A stretch of 64,000 bases of DNA from Viscum album (taxonomy: Eukaryota; Streptophyta; Magnoliopsida; Santalales; Viscaceae), in assembly GCA_963277665.1 (NCBI GenBank), contig OY728120.1:938977195-939041194 (forward strand). The letters run 5' to 3'. Positions 39,509 through 52,410 of the stretch are shown in pieces; position 1 is the stretch's first letter, and each line of letters opens with the position of its first letter. Both the position numbers and the translations under genes were made by a program. The notes beneath the pieces were generated by a model. That model was not told where the DNA came from, did no database searches, and was given only the letters and a program-made list of their open reading frames with translations.

Positions 39509-41340
39509 TAAATTAAGGAATTATGTAGAGGGATATTTTTCCCTTGTGAGACTCTGAAATATTTATACATATATTTCTTTGTACTAGTGTGGGATGGAAT
39601 ATGATTCCAAGGCCTACTGTGTCCATAATTAATTTTATAAATATATTAAATATATCTTATATTACTCATGGATATTTTCTCAAATAGAATGGGATGACTC
39701 TTAAACATAATATTGGATCATACATCTGATACCACAGTTGACTCCAAAATGTTTTTTTACCCTAGGCACAACCAAAAATAGATCGGCATGGGTCCTTTTG
39801 ATATCTCACCTATTAGTGGTATGTTCAGTGAGTTAATTAAATTTCTAATATAATTAAGTTAATTGAATAACCAAATTTGTTTTTCCATAAAAATTTTCAT
39901 CATGGTGAATTTTCTAGGGTTAGCCTCATAACCCCATAATCATCATATGGTGGTATTACTCTCCTTCTGATGGTGAATCACATCCAAAGACAATGATAAT
40001 CTGTATCGTACAAGATCAGATCATAATAGGGAATAGAAAATAGAATAAAATATTCCATTCATTAGTGAGCATTTATTGAATTAAAAATGATCTAATCTCT
40101 ATGAAGGACACAGGAATTTTTTGATTATTCCCATTTTCATTAAATTGATTGAGCAAATCAATCCCCTCCTTTGATCTACACCAATTGTGGCCTTTACATG
40201 TGCCGGTGTACTGGTCATTTAATTATTATTTGTTTTTTCTAACCTTAGATATCTTTCTTCTTGATCATTATCAAAGAAACCATGGAAATGATGAATAAAA
40301 ATTTGTCATTGTCCCTTTTCCCACACAATTCCTTTTCAATATTCCTCATTTGGACCCTAAGATCCCATTTTGACATTGTTAAGTTGTACTAAGACTGATC
40401 GTACACCCAAAATCATGAAAAAACAATGTGCAAGGGATGGATCGATGAATCGGGGATAGATTTAGGATTTTTTTAGGATTTGGATGATCTTTTCGATAAT
40501 CATATGTTGAATCATCAATGGAGGAAGGGATGATGCATGTGGTGTGTATGGAAAAAACCCCAAGGGTCAACAAAATAATATTTACGGCCACTGGATGGAT
40601 GAAATATTGAATAATGACATGACACACAAATTTTTGGAAAATATGATGCTAGATCTGAAATTATAATACTAGATATAGAATGTGATGAGAATATATGTAT
40701 TTCCTTGGAAAACATGAGTACACATCATGAACCTCAATGAAAACATCACATGTAGCCTCTATGCTATAGTGGCATGGGACTTGGGATTTTATTATGATGG
40801 AATATTATGTATGTTGTCTACACATTGTGCACCTCATCCTCAAGTGGATGAGCCATGTGGCAGAGCGCATGTAAAGAACCCTATGTGGGAATATATGGTC
40901 ATGTACTAAAGTACATGGACATAGGGTAAAGTACACAGTCATGGGATAGATACATAGACACATCCAAGCACATGTGAGGTACCCCAAGTGTAATGGGAAT
41001 GCTTTGTATATCACATACATTTCATGTAAAACTACATGGTAGATGATATGTATACCTTTAAATATGTGTACAGGTTATGGAGCAGGATGATACGCTATGT
41101 GGGTGCCCTCACACACTGGGTACCTCGTTGTTCCATTTCAGGAAACGTTAATCATTTATATTTTCTTTGTTTGAACTCATATTTTTGCCCATCAGTAGTA
41201 TATCCTGGATTTTTTTCCATTTGGAACATGATAGTGGGCTCAAAAATGGCCCTTTGAGGTACTATGTGAGATTTTATGGGAACATCAGTTATTTAGGTGG
41301 AACCTGTTGATGGTAGTGATCAAGAAGAAGATCACCAGTG

Positions 41341-41870
41341 GCATTAGCGATGAACCCACCATCATCTTGGTTGTTGGTCCTCTACCTACTGAGTGGAACC
41401 CCCTATCAGATAGGGTTTTATTCCTCATGATACCAGAGTGTATCCCCCCTAACATATCAGGGTATGGGTCTTCTGTAGATACAGATAGATTGGAACCCCC
41501 ATCAGCTTGGTCACGGGTTATCTACCTACAGAGTGGAACCCCTATCGAATAGGGAGTGGGTCCTTATGAAAATTGAGTGGAACCTCCCAGATGCATCAGA
41601 ACATGGTTCCTCTGTGAATAATTAATGAGTGTAAACCCTCTATCAGATATGGTGTGTGTCTTTTTGACATCATATTGGAACCCCCCCCCCCCCCCCACCA
41701 CCACCAATTATCATGGGCACGATTCCTCTACAGATACTTATCGAGTGGAACCACCTTTAATATATAATTCGGGTCCTCATGGAATAAGAGTGGAACCCCT
41801 GCACCTCCCCCCTCAGATTGATAGTGGGTCTTCTACAGATACTTATAGAGAGGACCCCTTTATGTACTAT
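41341..41870 (+). repeat. GTGGAACCCCC tandem array in E3 3' LTR
   Basis: Same unit and order as at 33111-33636, with a pure 16-C run at 41681-41696 in the unit corresponding to the C-rich one of the 5' copy. The array therefore predates insertion of E3, and the C run has changed length since. Confidence 0.85.
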
Positions 41871-42277
41871 AGTAAGGTTCCTCTATTTGGATTCTGTTCC
41901 CCTCAGTTGTGTGGTATAGTGGTTAGGCATGGGCCTTCACAATGTTACTTTTGGGCAGATGCGTGAGATGTTGGGGATCGTTGAGGGACTTATGGAACTA
42001 TAGGAGACACCTTTCTTGAGATGAGATGTGATATGGATATCTCTTTACTCTTTATTTTCTTCTTCTTTTGACATAAAATATATGTATATATTTGAATCTA
42101 TACATTTGGATTTGGTTACTCTTCGTCCATGGGTTGTGAATTTGGGTGGGGTATTCCATGTTCTTTTCGTGTTTAGTTTCTCATGGTTGTATGATGTTAC
42201 TATACTTCTATGGGTGGTAAATACATGATGTGTAGTTCATCTACACACTTTTTTGATCCCCTTATGCTTGTATATGC

Positions 42278-42280
<3 letters not shown>

Positions 42281-42308
<28 letters not shown>
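42281..42308. repeat. (TA)n microsatellite in E3 3' LTR
   Basis: A long AT dinucleotide run. The equivalent 5' LTR place (near 34035) has none, so it arose after insertion. Confidence 0.85.
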
Positions 42309-42312
<4 letters not shown>

Positions 42313-42744
42313 GTTGAGTTGCATTATGTTTACTATCTATAGTCTTTCTATTCTTATTGTATATCTTTCTAATCCCCCTTCATCTTTTGGGGCATCTTAT
42401 TGGGTATGTATATACTCACCCCTACATGAGATTTCCCCACATATATTGTGTTTTATAAAGATGATGGATAGATCAACGGTGACTACATAGGAGCTTATGG
42501 ATACCTGGTACTTTGGACTGTGTAAGGAGGTTGTAGCTTAGAGATCAAGAGAAAGTCCCTCTCAACATTTTACATTCCAGTTTTTTAGGTTGTGGAATCA
42601 TTCTGTTTAGGCATGTATTTTTTCCTTAAATTTTCATTTTTCACTATTTCACTCTTCCACTATCTAATGGTTTTACATGTATGGTTTTTCCCCAAGTATT
42701 TTTGAATCTTTTACAATTATTCTTCTACACTTATTCCTTCAGAT

Positions 42745-45203
42745 TTTAATGACCCAAACTATTATAAATTAAATTCCCTTTGTGATTTAATTAAATTTAT
42801 TTTTATGTTTTATGGTTATAGAAAACACATGAATTTCTTTACATGTATTATATCTTATCAGAATAAAAATACTGTTAAGAATCACTGTCGTTGGTAATAT
42901 ACCTATTGAATAGTGTCACATGATTAGTAAAAATATAGGGTTTTCACAAATACAATTGACTCAAACAAAGGAATTGATGTCATCAACCAGTATGATCATA
43001 CCCTATGAATTCCATTTATCAAATATTCCAAGGTATCTTGAATCACTAGGAGTTTTCCTTAACCAATCCCAATATGAGATCCAACAACTTATGAACAAGC
43101 GAAACCATTTACAAGAGAAGTTCAAGCTCATCAAGATCACGACCCAAATCATGTATGTTAAACCACTACACGTAAGTTTAATCATCACACACCTTACCCT
43201 TAGGTATTTTTCTTGTGTATTAAACTAATATCTATTAATACCCTATAAATGAGAGTATGCATATTATTTTTTATAGTATAATGAATATATTTTCATCCCA
43301 TTATTTTTACTTTATTTATGTTTTTTATTTTGATATATGAAAACAGAAATTTTATTTTTGGGAAATATTAAAGTTCAATTAAGGAATATATTTTGTTGAA
43401 TTAATGAATTTTTAAAATAAAATATTACTATTAAATAATTTATATTAAATATGAATGATCACATATTTTTTATGAAATTTTTTTTAATTTTTATAAGGAT
43501 TTGAAAATTGTTATTATAAAAAACCAAGAATTTTTCAATAAATGTTTTTTTAGAGGTGAAAATTCACATATTTAGAGAATCATTTTTTTTAAAAAAATAT
43601 TATTTTTGGAATCAAAATTTAGAAATAATCCAACAGTGAATTTTTTATAATTTTCTAAGACATTTGAAATTTTGGGTAAAAATAAAATACTACATAAATA
43701 TATAGTGTATATTATGACATCATAATGACCCAAAAGTGATTTGATAAATGATAAAAATTGTATCCACTAACAAGCCTCTTTTTCCCTTTAAATTAATGTG
43801 ATTTTATGTTTATTTGATTAATTTTATAAATCCTTTATGAGTCCTCTAAAACCATTAATATATTTTAAGGTTTTAAAATAATTTATTTAAGAGTATGACC
43901 CACTTCCACATCATAAATGGTATTAATTTTTAAATTTCATCACTTTTCACTATAAAATAGTAAAAAACCCTTCCCTTCAGTAGAAACCGTGGTCAAAAAT
44001 CATGGGAAGGTTTGAGTTTCTGGTAGTTTTATTATATAGAGTCCAAAAACTATGTTTGAGAAATGATAAAGTATTTCCCACTCATTTCCTATATAAACCC
44101 ACCCATAATCCCATTTCCATTCACTAAAAATACTTGGATTAAGTATATAATCTACCCTCCCCTCTCTAGAGTCCTCCCAATGTTCCATCAATCACTCAAG
44201 AAGGTCCTCCCAAGCATTTGAAGTCACACTCTCAAGGTAATGGATCCTCTCATTCTACATCTTATTAAGGTGTAATTATTATCCTATGACTTATATTTCC
44301 AATTACTAATGTTGGGATATGACTTTCCATGTCCCTTTTACATCCCATTTGATTTCAAAAATTATTAAAGGATCATTTCTCTCTCATCAAACAAATTTAT
44401 AATATTTTAACTGACGCTTTTATGCTATCGAAATTCTATCATGGTTTTACATGCCAAAAATCGTGTAGTTAGTACTCGTACTCATTTCCTATCATGTTTT
44501 TACACCATTATTAACTTAAAATTATGGATTTTGGAATTATATGTATGTATTCCACACTCCATGATCGTGGAATAAAATTTTATAACAAATGATTCCATGT
44601 TTTATGATCTATTTGGCACACTTAACCGTGAAAATGAAATGAATGTTATGGGTGTGTGTAAAATTATGTAGCGCTCCAATGCGTTGGTTAATGTTTAGTC
44701 TCATGAGATATCATGTTGGGATAGGTAGTGAACTTTATTCTTTTATGGTACTTTTTCCATCATGACTTCTTGGTAGTTTTCCTTGACCTATGTTTATAAT
44801 GCAATGTTTTAAATTGTTTTCATATTTCCCATGTTCCCTTTATGTTACCATGTTATATCACGCCTCATTTTTCATGTTTGTGATTCTAACTCATTTTATG
44901 TATTATTAATATTCCTACTATTTAATACGTATTAATTTCTTCATTTAATCCCATGTTTATTCCCTTTGTGGGATTTATATCTCACCCAATTCTTTTGTAT
45001 GTCCCCAAGTTATCCCACGCTGTTTTAAGTGCGAGCATGTTAATAAATTTTTCAATAAAGATGTTGTTTTCCATGTTCAAAGTTTCTATGTAATGTACCT
45101 AATTCCGAAATACACTAGAATTATTGATCTTCTAGGTTGTTATAAGTTTAATATTATGTAATGAATAATGTATTAATGTTAGATTAATAGTAGGGTAATT
45201 ATA
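42745..45203 (+). repeat. E4 5' LTR
   Basis: Starts TTTAATGACCC (3' copy TGTAATGACA). Strong anchors against the 3' copy are GTTATAGAAAACACATG, TGACATCATAATGACCCAAA, and TATGTTTGAGAAATG followed by CCCACTCATTTCCT, plus TTAATGTTGGGATATG. A 102-codon open stretch at 42920-43228 is not kept open in the 3' copy and is taken as chance. Confidence 0.92.
44090..44097 (+). promoter_or_regulatory. TATA box of E4 LTR
   Basis: TATATAAA in the context CATTTCC-TATATAAA-CCCACCC. The 3' LTR has TTTATAAA at the same place (51584-51591), with flanks conserved. A good candidate for the U3 core promoter. Confidence 0.6.
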
Positions 45204-45217
45204 GTTGGTATCGAAGG
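45204..45217 (+). other. E4 primer binding site
   Basis: GTTGGTATCGAAGG lies immediately after the 5' LTR, a two-base variant of TTGGTATCAGAGG. Confidence 0.82.
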
Positions 45218-45359
45218 AAACGTTTAGTTATTTTTTCGGATTAGGATTAGAAAACTCTAGTAAAAGAATTAGGGATAAGAAAAATTATAGTAACAAATCC
45301 CAAAATTTTGGTAATTATATAGTATTTGGTTGATCAATAAAATAAATCCCTTTCTGGAT

Positions 45360-46830
45360 ACTACCAGGGGACGTCGTTCTAGCATAGATATACAAAGTGG
45401 TAAAACCTAAAAACACCACATTGAGCAAGATTCGACTGAGAACTGGTGCATGAAAATGGGCCTTGCTGCATGCTTGGTTTGACACTCCCATGGGATATGC
45501 TTTAATAAATTTATAATCTCATTAAAAGCCATTATTAAGTGAAAAAAAAAACATAATAATATATGTAAGTAAATAGATCATGAATAACATAAATTGAATC
45601 TTAGAATTCATAATTTGAGGAAATACATATAATATATAAGATATCACCTTATTTTCATTGGATTGTCATTTATGTGATTAATAGTTTCAAAATAATCATC
45701 CCTAAGTTTCTATATATTCTATCCAATGGCCTGAAATGTAAGGAATCGGGTAAACAATCAATGTGGTGGGAAAAGTGATGACTTCCCCAATGAGATTTCC
45801 AACTCAATGGGATCAAGAATAAAAAACATTCTAACGATACTCTCTCAGTTTAATCATTTTTTGAATAGAAACCTATATTTGGAGAAGCACCTGAATCCCC
45901 TTAAGAAAGAAAAGGTTGTAATTGAGAGATCTATGTGATAAAGGAACCCGAATTTCAATGGATTATCTAATCCCTTAATCATGGAACTATGGATCAACTC
46001 CATTGATCATATCTTCTACATCCTTCAATGTTTTGAGAAAGAAAAGTTTTTACTATCTATTTAACATATAAAGGGAGAAGATGATCAGTGGTTTACATTC
46101 AGTAGTAATATGAAGCATGAGGAAGATATCCAAGTGATGGAGTGGAAGTAATTCCATAAAATGTTTTTTGATAAATATTTTCCTCCCACTCACTAACATA
46201 AAATGGAAAGTTATTTCCTTTCCCTTAAGAAAAAAGAAGATGAATCTATCAAGACATGTGAGGAAAACTTCACAAGACATTCAAAAAACACCTCTAGATT
46301 TTTCATTACCCCTAAATTAATGGTTTAACAAATATTTTGGTGTGATAGAACCAATTCTATGAAAATCCCTGGTGATCTAAGACTTTGATAGCTTTCATTA
46401 ATCTACCTAATGTTCCCTCAAAGTTGAAATGGTGATTATTTAATCTCTAGGGTATCATGGGGATAATAATCATAATGTGGAGTTTAATTATGGAGGATCA
46501 ATGGAGAAATATAATGGTACAAAGAAATTTTAACATCCCAATTTTCAAAGGGGTGGAAAGAAGTGCCCTGAAAATTGTTTCAGGGGTGAGGAAATGCTTT
46601 AGGTGCAGGTAGTAAGGGAACCTAGTATGTGACCACTGACAAGAGAAACTCACCATTTTGATAGGGAAATGAATTCTCTAGTCAATACTTAGTGCACTAT
46701 ACATTACTTAAACTTCAAATAACTAGGGAACTTTGAAAATCAGTTCACTATGCTAAAGGAATTTAATGTCAACCAACAACCTCCAAGAAAACAAGGGTGA
46801 GCTTTTTTAATCACAACTGTTTTGGTGAAT
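45360..46830 (+). pseudogene. E4 Gag remnant
   Basis: The start region reads TRGRRSS near 45362. The capsid block is legible at 46110-46310: HEEDIQVMEWK then FHKMFFDKYFPP, KMESYFLSLKKKEDESIKTC and EENFTRHSK. A knuckle near 46592-46640 reads KCFRCR, then two stops, then VCDH. All reading frames are interrupted. Confidence 0.82.
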
Positions 46831-47390
46831 CCTGACAAAAAATGGTGATAGATATGCTATATATTCATTAAATAGTATAAAATTTAATTTTTTATTCCAG
46901 TTCTACACATTATTTCATATCATGAAAGTTTAGTATAACTATTCAAACACCACCCCAAATCATGGAAGTAAAGTTTTCTGGTGAAAACCGAAAATAAGGA
47001 AATTATTTCATATAAAATATATAACTCCTACCATGTTAAAATTTGTGGGGTTAATTTCTCAACGAACCTTTATATTCTCCATTTGGTTTAATTTGATTCA
47101 ATTCTAGTAATGGGTTGGATTTCCCAATATAGTGATAACATAAATTTTCATGATAATTATATCACTCTCTGTATACTGAATCAACCCCCGATATTTTACA
47201 AGTTCAAGGAGGGGGATAAATATTATTTTCCACTAACATCTCAAACATGGATATTATTTCCCTATGAGTAATAATATCAACATAAAATTATTGATTCTAA
47301 GGAAAATATCACCCTTGAAGACATTCACATTATGAAGGAATGCTCAAATGTGCTTCCTAAGGAATTCTCTGGTCTTCCTCTGAGGTGAGG
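46831..47390 (+). pseudogene. E4 protease remnant
   Basis: The active-site block is reduced to SSSTHYFIS near 46895-46925 (usually DSGATHSFIS), so the catalytic Asp is lost. The flap and linker are partly readable: MVINPDK-like sequence before, and ECSNVLPKEFSGLP near 47340-47380. Confidence 0.75.
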
Positions 47391-48200
47391 TGAATCAAAC
47401 CTATACCTGGGGAATTACCGTTATCCAACACTCTGTATAGAATAGATTTAATAGATCTTCAGGAGCTAAAGAAACAACTAAAGGAGAATCTGGATAAAGG
47501 GTTCATATACCAAGGTGTTTCTCCATGGGGTGGATGAGTCCTCTTCATCAAGAAGAAGGATGGATAAATGAACCTTTGTATTGATTATCGTGAGATCAAC
47601 CAGATCAATATAAAGAACAAGTATCTGCTACCATGGATTGATGACTTTTTTTATCAGCTATGCGGATCACAATACTTATCCAAGGTGAATCTATAGTCGG
47701 GGTATTACAAATTTAGCGTGAAGAAGTAGGATATCCGGAAGGCTGGTTTTTATATAAGGTATGGGCTCTATGAGTTCATAGTAATGCCTTTCCGACTCAC
47801 TAATGTTATATAAATTCTCATGTACATGTTGAATAAAGTATTTAGTTATTACCTTGAAAAAATTTTGGTAGTCACTATAGATGATATTATAATATACTCT
47901 AAAAAATAGAGATTCATAAGGGGAATCTGATCATTGTTTTAAAGACCTTACAAAAAGAGAAGATTTACACCAAGAATATAAAATATGAATTCTGGTTGAA
48001 GTAATTCTCATTCTTGGGGAATATCATCACTACCAATGGGATATCTATAGAACTGTAAAAACCAAAGAAATTGAAGGATGGATGAGTCCAGTATCTATGA
48101 TAGATATCCATAGTTTCCAATGAATACCTTGGTACTATTGTTTATTTGTGATAAATTTATTATGATTGTCAAAACCTCTAACCAAGCTAACTCATAAGGG
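47391..48200 (+). pseudogene. E4 reverse transcriptase
   Basis: Reads GFIYQGVSPWGG, VLFIKKKDG, LCIDYREINQINIKNKYLLP and WIDDFFYQL, then YYKFSVKK and FYIRYGLYEFIVMPFRLTN, and the catalytic motif VVTIDDIIIYSKK with both Asp residues kept near 47878-47900. Stops replace Trp, Met and Gln-type positions (for example DG-stop-MNL). This is one of two RTs in the window with an intact DD pair, though it is not translatable. Confidence 0.9.
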
Positions 48201-48600
48201 AGTAATTTTTTCTTAGAATGATTAATGTGAGGAGAGATTCAAGGAGTTTAAAGGGAGGCTTATCACAACACCAGTACTAACACTACCCACAATAGGAAAA
48301 AAAATCATTGTATTCAGTGATCCTTTAATGAATGACATGGGTTGTGTGTTGATGAAAAATGAATAAGTGATTGCATATTCTCTAATATAGTTTAAATTTA
48401 ACTTGGCTGCGGTGTTCTTAACTTTAACAATATGGTGAAATTATCTCTTTGGGGAGAAGTGTTAAATATATACGGATCAAAAAATTCTCAAATATATATT
48501 CACATAGAATGAGATAAATATGAACCAATAAAGATGATTAGAGTTGATCAAAGACTATGACTACTCAATTCACTTCCATCTTGGGAAAGTGAAAAAAGTG
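48201..48600 (+). pseudogene. E4 RNase H and junction
   Basis: RNase H pieces are MNDMGCVLMKNE, VIAYS, FNLAAVFLTLTIW, NYLFGEKC and IYTDQKILKYIFT. They are followed by LELIKDYDYSIHFHLGKVKK, the usual junction into integrase. Confidence 0.88.
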
Positions 48601-49990
48601 GAAGATTCTCTATGTACAAAGGATTTAGGAATTCTATCAATAATGTCAATTGACAGGGATTTGATCTTCTTAGATTTTGAAATAATGTACATGGTAATCA
48701 TAAAGGAAGGAAAATCATTAATCCCTTCACAAATTATTGTTAAACTATCCCTTCTGGAGAAGATAAAGGATGATCAAAGAGATGATGTGAAAAATCATAA
48801 GAATGTGGAAACTATAAGAAAGGATAAATCCTCATAGTTCAATGTTAATGAATAAGGAGTTTTAATATTTGGGTCATAATTATGTGTACCATCAAATCCA
48901 ATTTTAAAAAATGTTTTGTTGGATGATGCACAGTGTTTGACCTTCTCTATCCATCCTAGAAGAAAAAATATGTAATGAGATATCCAAGAGAACTATTGGT
49001 GAGATAATATGAAAAAGTAGATCAAAGAATATACATCAATAAATATTTTGTTTCAGTAAGTGAGGGTAGAAAGGAAAAAATCTAAGGGGATGATGAAATC
49101 ATTACCCATACTTACATAGAAATGGGAAAACATCACCATGGATTTTTTTCACCTGTCTCCCAAAGACATCAAGAGGAAATAATGCTATCTAGGTTGTTGT
49201 GTATCATCTTAAAAATTTTACACATCATTAAAATTTTTGGGGATTTATCACTCGATCCACTTGCAAGGATATACATTAGAGAAGTAGTGAGGCCTTATGA
49301 AACACCACTATTGATTGTATTTGATCGAGACACAATATTTAACTCCATGATCTCTAAGAGTCTCCCAAATGCTTTGAATACTTATTTGAACTTCATCATA
49401 GATTATCTCCCTCAAACTGAAGGCCAATATGAGTGGACCATCTAAACACTTGATAACATATTTATAGCATGATCAATTGACTTCAAAGGAGGATGGGAGC
49501 AACATAATCCTCTAGTTAAGTTCTCATACAATAAAAGTTTCCAATCAAGAATCCAAATGGATCCATATAAATCCCATTATGTGAAGAGGTTCATAACACG
49601 ATGTGTTGGGATGAATTTGTGGAACGTAATCTACTAGGTCCTGGGATGGTTGAGTTAATGGTCGAAAAGTTCTAGACAATTCATTATCACATCAAGGTTA
49701 CTCAGAGGTAAAAAAAGGTCCATGCTGACCATCATTGATGAGACCTAGAGTTTGATGTTGGAAACATGGTATTCCTCCACTTATCTCCACTGAATAATGT
49801 CTTGAGACTTTGTAATAAGGGCAACTTTAGTCCAATATAAATCAGCCCCTTCGACATTCTCAATCCAATTGGAGCGGTGTCTTATCGACTAGAACTCCCA
49901 CCTAACCTATATCAACTATATGATGAATTCCATATATCCCTCTTGAGGAAGAACATACCAAACACCTCACATGTAATCAATCCATAATTA
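48601..49990 (+). pseudogene. E4 integrase remnant
   Basis: The HHCC region appears near 48930-49070 and core pieces in 49122-49445 (DPLARIYIREVVRPYETPLL, IVFDRDTIFNS, FIIDYLPQTEGQYEWTI). These contain the second catalytic Asp and the block around the catalytic Glu (QTEGQ, where QTDGQ.E is usual). Further C-terminal pieces follow near 49840-49940 (SPFDILNPIGAVSYRLELPP in shifted frames). Confidence 0.85.
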
Positions 49991-50151
49991 GTACCATTAG
50001 AGAATTATCTCTCTTGTGAGGAGAAACCAGTGAAGATCTTAGATCATAGAGACAAAGTTCTATGAAATAAGGCAATGAACCTTGTCAAAATGTTGTGGAG
50101 AAACCAAGAGTTTGAAGATGAAATGTGGGAACTTCATGAGGGGATGAAATA
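49991..50151 (+). pseudogene. E4 chromodomain tail
   Basis: Reads LENYLSCEEKPVKILDHRDK then VL-stop, NLVKMLWRNQEFEDEMWELH, EGMK and a stop at 50149-50151. It matches the PVKILDRKEKVL...LVKVLWRNH...WE.EE end typical of Tekay integrases. Confidence 0.88.
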
Positions 50152-50207
50152 GTGTAACCCTCGTATTTTTTAGTGTGGTGAATGAATATTTAGAGGGTGA
50201 AATTTTT

Positions 50208-50220
50208 TATGGGGGAAGAT
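50208..50220 (+). other. E4 polypurine tract
   Basis: TATGGGGGAAGAT directly precedes the 3' LTR (TGTAATGACA). It is well kept and fixes the LTR start. Confidence 0.88.
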
Positions 50221-51721
50221 TGTAATGACATGAAGTGTTATAAATAAAATTCCCCTTGTGATTTAATTAAAGGTCTTATTATGTAATATGGTTATAGAAA
50301 ACACATGCCCTTATTTGGTTTTATTATATATTATCAGAATTTATACACAATTAATAATCATTATCATTAATAATATATTCATTGAATAGTGATCGGATGA
50401 TTAGTATAAATATAGGGATTTAAAAAACAAATTGACTTATAAAAAAGAAGTGATGGATTCAATTAGTAGGATCATACCCAATGAATCCCATTTATTAGAG
50501 CTTTTGTGGGAGATATAATCACAAGGATTTTCCATTTACCAATCCCAAACTAAGATCCAAAAACTTAATAATTATCTAAACCATTTACGGCATGAGTGGA
50601 AGCTCATCGAGATTTCATTCCAAACCATGTATGTTGAACCACCCCCATGAAAGTCCCATCGTCACGCCCCTTACCCTTAGGGTGTTTGCTGATGTATTAA
50701 AGGTATATGTACCAAGACCCTAGAAATATGATTATGGAAAAAAAATTATAGAATAACTTATGTGTTTTCATCTTATTATTTTTACTTTATAAATGATTAT
50801 TATTTTCATACAATAATACACAAATTTTATTTTTGGGTAATATTCTAATTCAATTAAAAAATTTAATTTCATGAATTAATAGATTTTTTTAAATAAATAA
50901 TATTTAAAAAAATATTATTATTAATTTTTTTATTAAGTATAATGGATCATATAATTTTTATGAAGTCAAATGTAATTTTTATAAGGGTTTGAAAATGTTA
51001 TTGTCAAAAAACAATGAATTTTTCAATAAATGTAGTTTTTTCTTTTGATATTAAAAATTAAAATATTTAAAAAATTATTTTGATAAAATTAATATTATTT
51101 TTAAAATTATAATTTTGATATTATCCAATCATTAATATTTTATAATTTTCTAAGACCGTAGAATTTTAAGGAAAAAATTAAATATAGTGTAAATAGATTG
51201 TGTGTATTATGACATCATAATGACCCAAAAATGATGCAATAAATACTATAAAGGGTATCCATGAACAAATATATTTTTCCCATTTAAAATAATTTTTTTT
51301 TTATTTTTTTATTAATTTTATAAAGCCTTTATGAATCCTCCAATACTATTAATATATTTTAAGGTTTTAAAATCAGTTCATTAAGAGTATGACTCGCCTC
51401 TACATTAGCAAGGGTATTATTTTTTTATGTTCATACCATGGACATATAAAATTATTGAAATAAATTCCTGTTGGTAGAAAACATGGTCAAAAAGCATGGG
51501 AAGGATTTTGGTTTTAGTTATTTTGTTATATAGAGTCTGAAACCTATGTTTGAGAAATGGTAAAGAATTCCCCACTCATTTCCTTTATAAACCCACCCAA
51601 GCTCTCAATTATCTTCACTAAAAGTCCTAGGATCATTTCCTTACTACGACTTACCCTCTCTAGAGTACTCTAAATGTTCCCCCAACCTCACAAGTAGCTT
51701 TTACAAATCATTTTAAGTCCC

Positions 51722-52410
51722 CACCCGAATGGCACAAAGGCCTTCATTTTTATTTATTTTTGATAACCCCCTTTCAAGGGATGAGGGGGAACCCTTGCGA
51801 GGCTCGTAGGCTAAGATATTACATTGCCCATAGGCTTAGGAGATTACATGACCCAGAGGTCTTTAGGGAATTCAACCAGACTATCTACATGGATCTCCCC
51901 CTTCCCCAGCATCTGCATCATGATAGTAGCTCTCCACCTTCGTATGGCATCTGGCTAGGCTTCCCATGAAAGCATGGGCTGGTCCCTATGGCATAGTCAT
52001 ACCCTCTCATTCTAAAAAATCCATTTGGCTCTGCTCTGGTGAGTGAACCTGCCCTGAATCCTCTTGAGGGGCTGCTCCTTTTTTTGTAGTGCGTCGGGGG
52101 AAACTGCATGTTGCCCGAAGGCCTTGAGGTGGCCCGAAAGCCCTACTGACCCGATGTCCTGGGTGGCCTGAAAGCCTTAAGGAATCCAAGCCCAAACAAG
52201 TGCCCCAAGGTGAATAGTTCCAGTTTCTATAGTACTGAACATTACCTACTACATTAACTACTACAGTTCCTGCTACAATACCCGCACAGTGTACAATTCT
52301 GCTATATTACATGGACAATGAATAGTTCTGCTACAGTACCCACATAGTGTACAATACTACTATAGTACCTGCTACAGTACTACTATAGTAACCTGGAAAT
52401 ATGCCTCTAA
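51722..52410. mobile_element. Unclassified 689-bp insertion with 12-bp target duplication
   Basis: ATTTTAAGTCCC occurs exactly at 51710-51721 and 52411-52422, while the 5' LTR has a single site there. The insert is far GC-richer than its host. It has internal repeats: CCCGAAGGCC / CCCGAAAGCC / CCTGAAAGCC at 52105-52185, and CTACAGTACC-like units at 52215-52395. I see no terminal inverted repeats, no poly-A tail and no pol III boxes. A TSD of this length suits a retroposed or Mutator-like element. Class undetermined. Confidence 0.75.
52215..52395. repeat. CTACAGTACC-type short tandem repeats
   Basis: Units such as CTGCTACAGTACC, CTACTATAGTACC and GTGTACAAT(T/A)CTGCTA recur about every 12-45 bp in the right part of the inserted element. 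Confidence 0.75.

Larger units (their letters stand above)
39590..42744 (+). repeat. E3 3' LTR, first part
   Basis: Starts TGGGATGGAATATG and parallels the 5' LTR to a point equivalent to about 34475 in that copy. It then stops at the start of the E4 LTR (42745). Carries its own copy of the GTGGAACCCCC array. An AT run lies at 42281-42308. Confidence 0.9.

Noticed and set aside
42920..43228. 102-codon open stretch in the E4 5' LTR
   Set aside because: The homologous part of the 3' LTR (50400-50710) is broken by stops and indels, and the place is within LTR regulatory sequence. Probably chance.
51760..51969. Open frames inside the 689-bp insertion
   Set aside because: Short, unrecognised and overlapping on both strands. 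GC-rich sequence has fewer stops by chance.
51722..52410. Helitron or solo LTR as explanation for the 689-bp insert
   Set aside because: Helitrons leave no target duplication, and LTR elements give 4-6 bp rather than 12 bp. No TG...CA ends.
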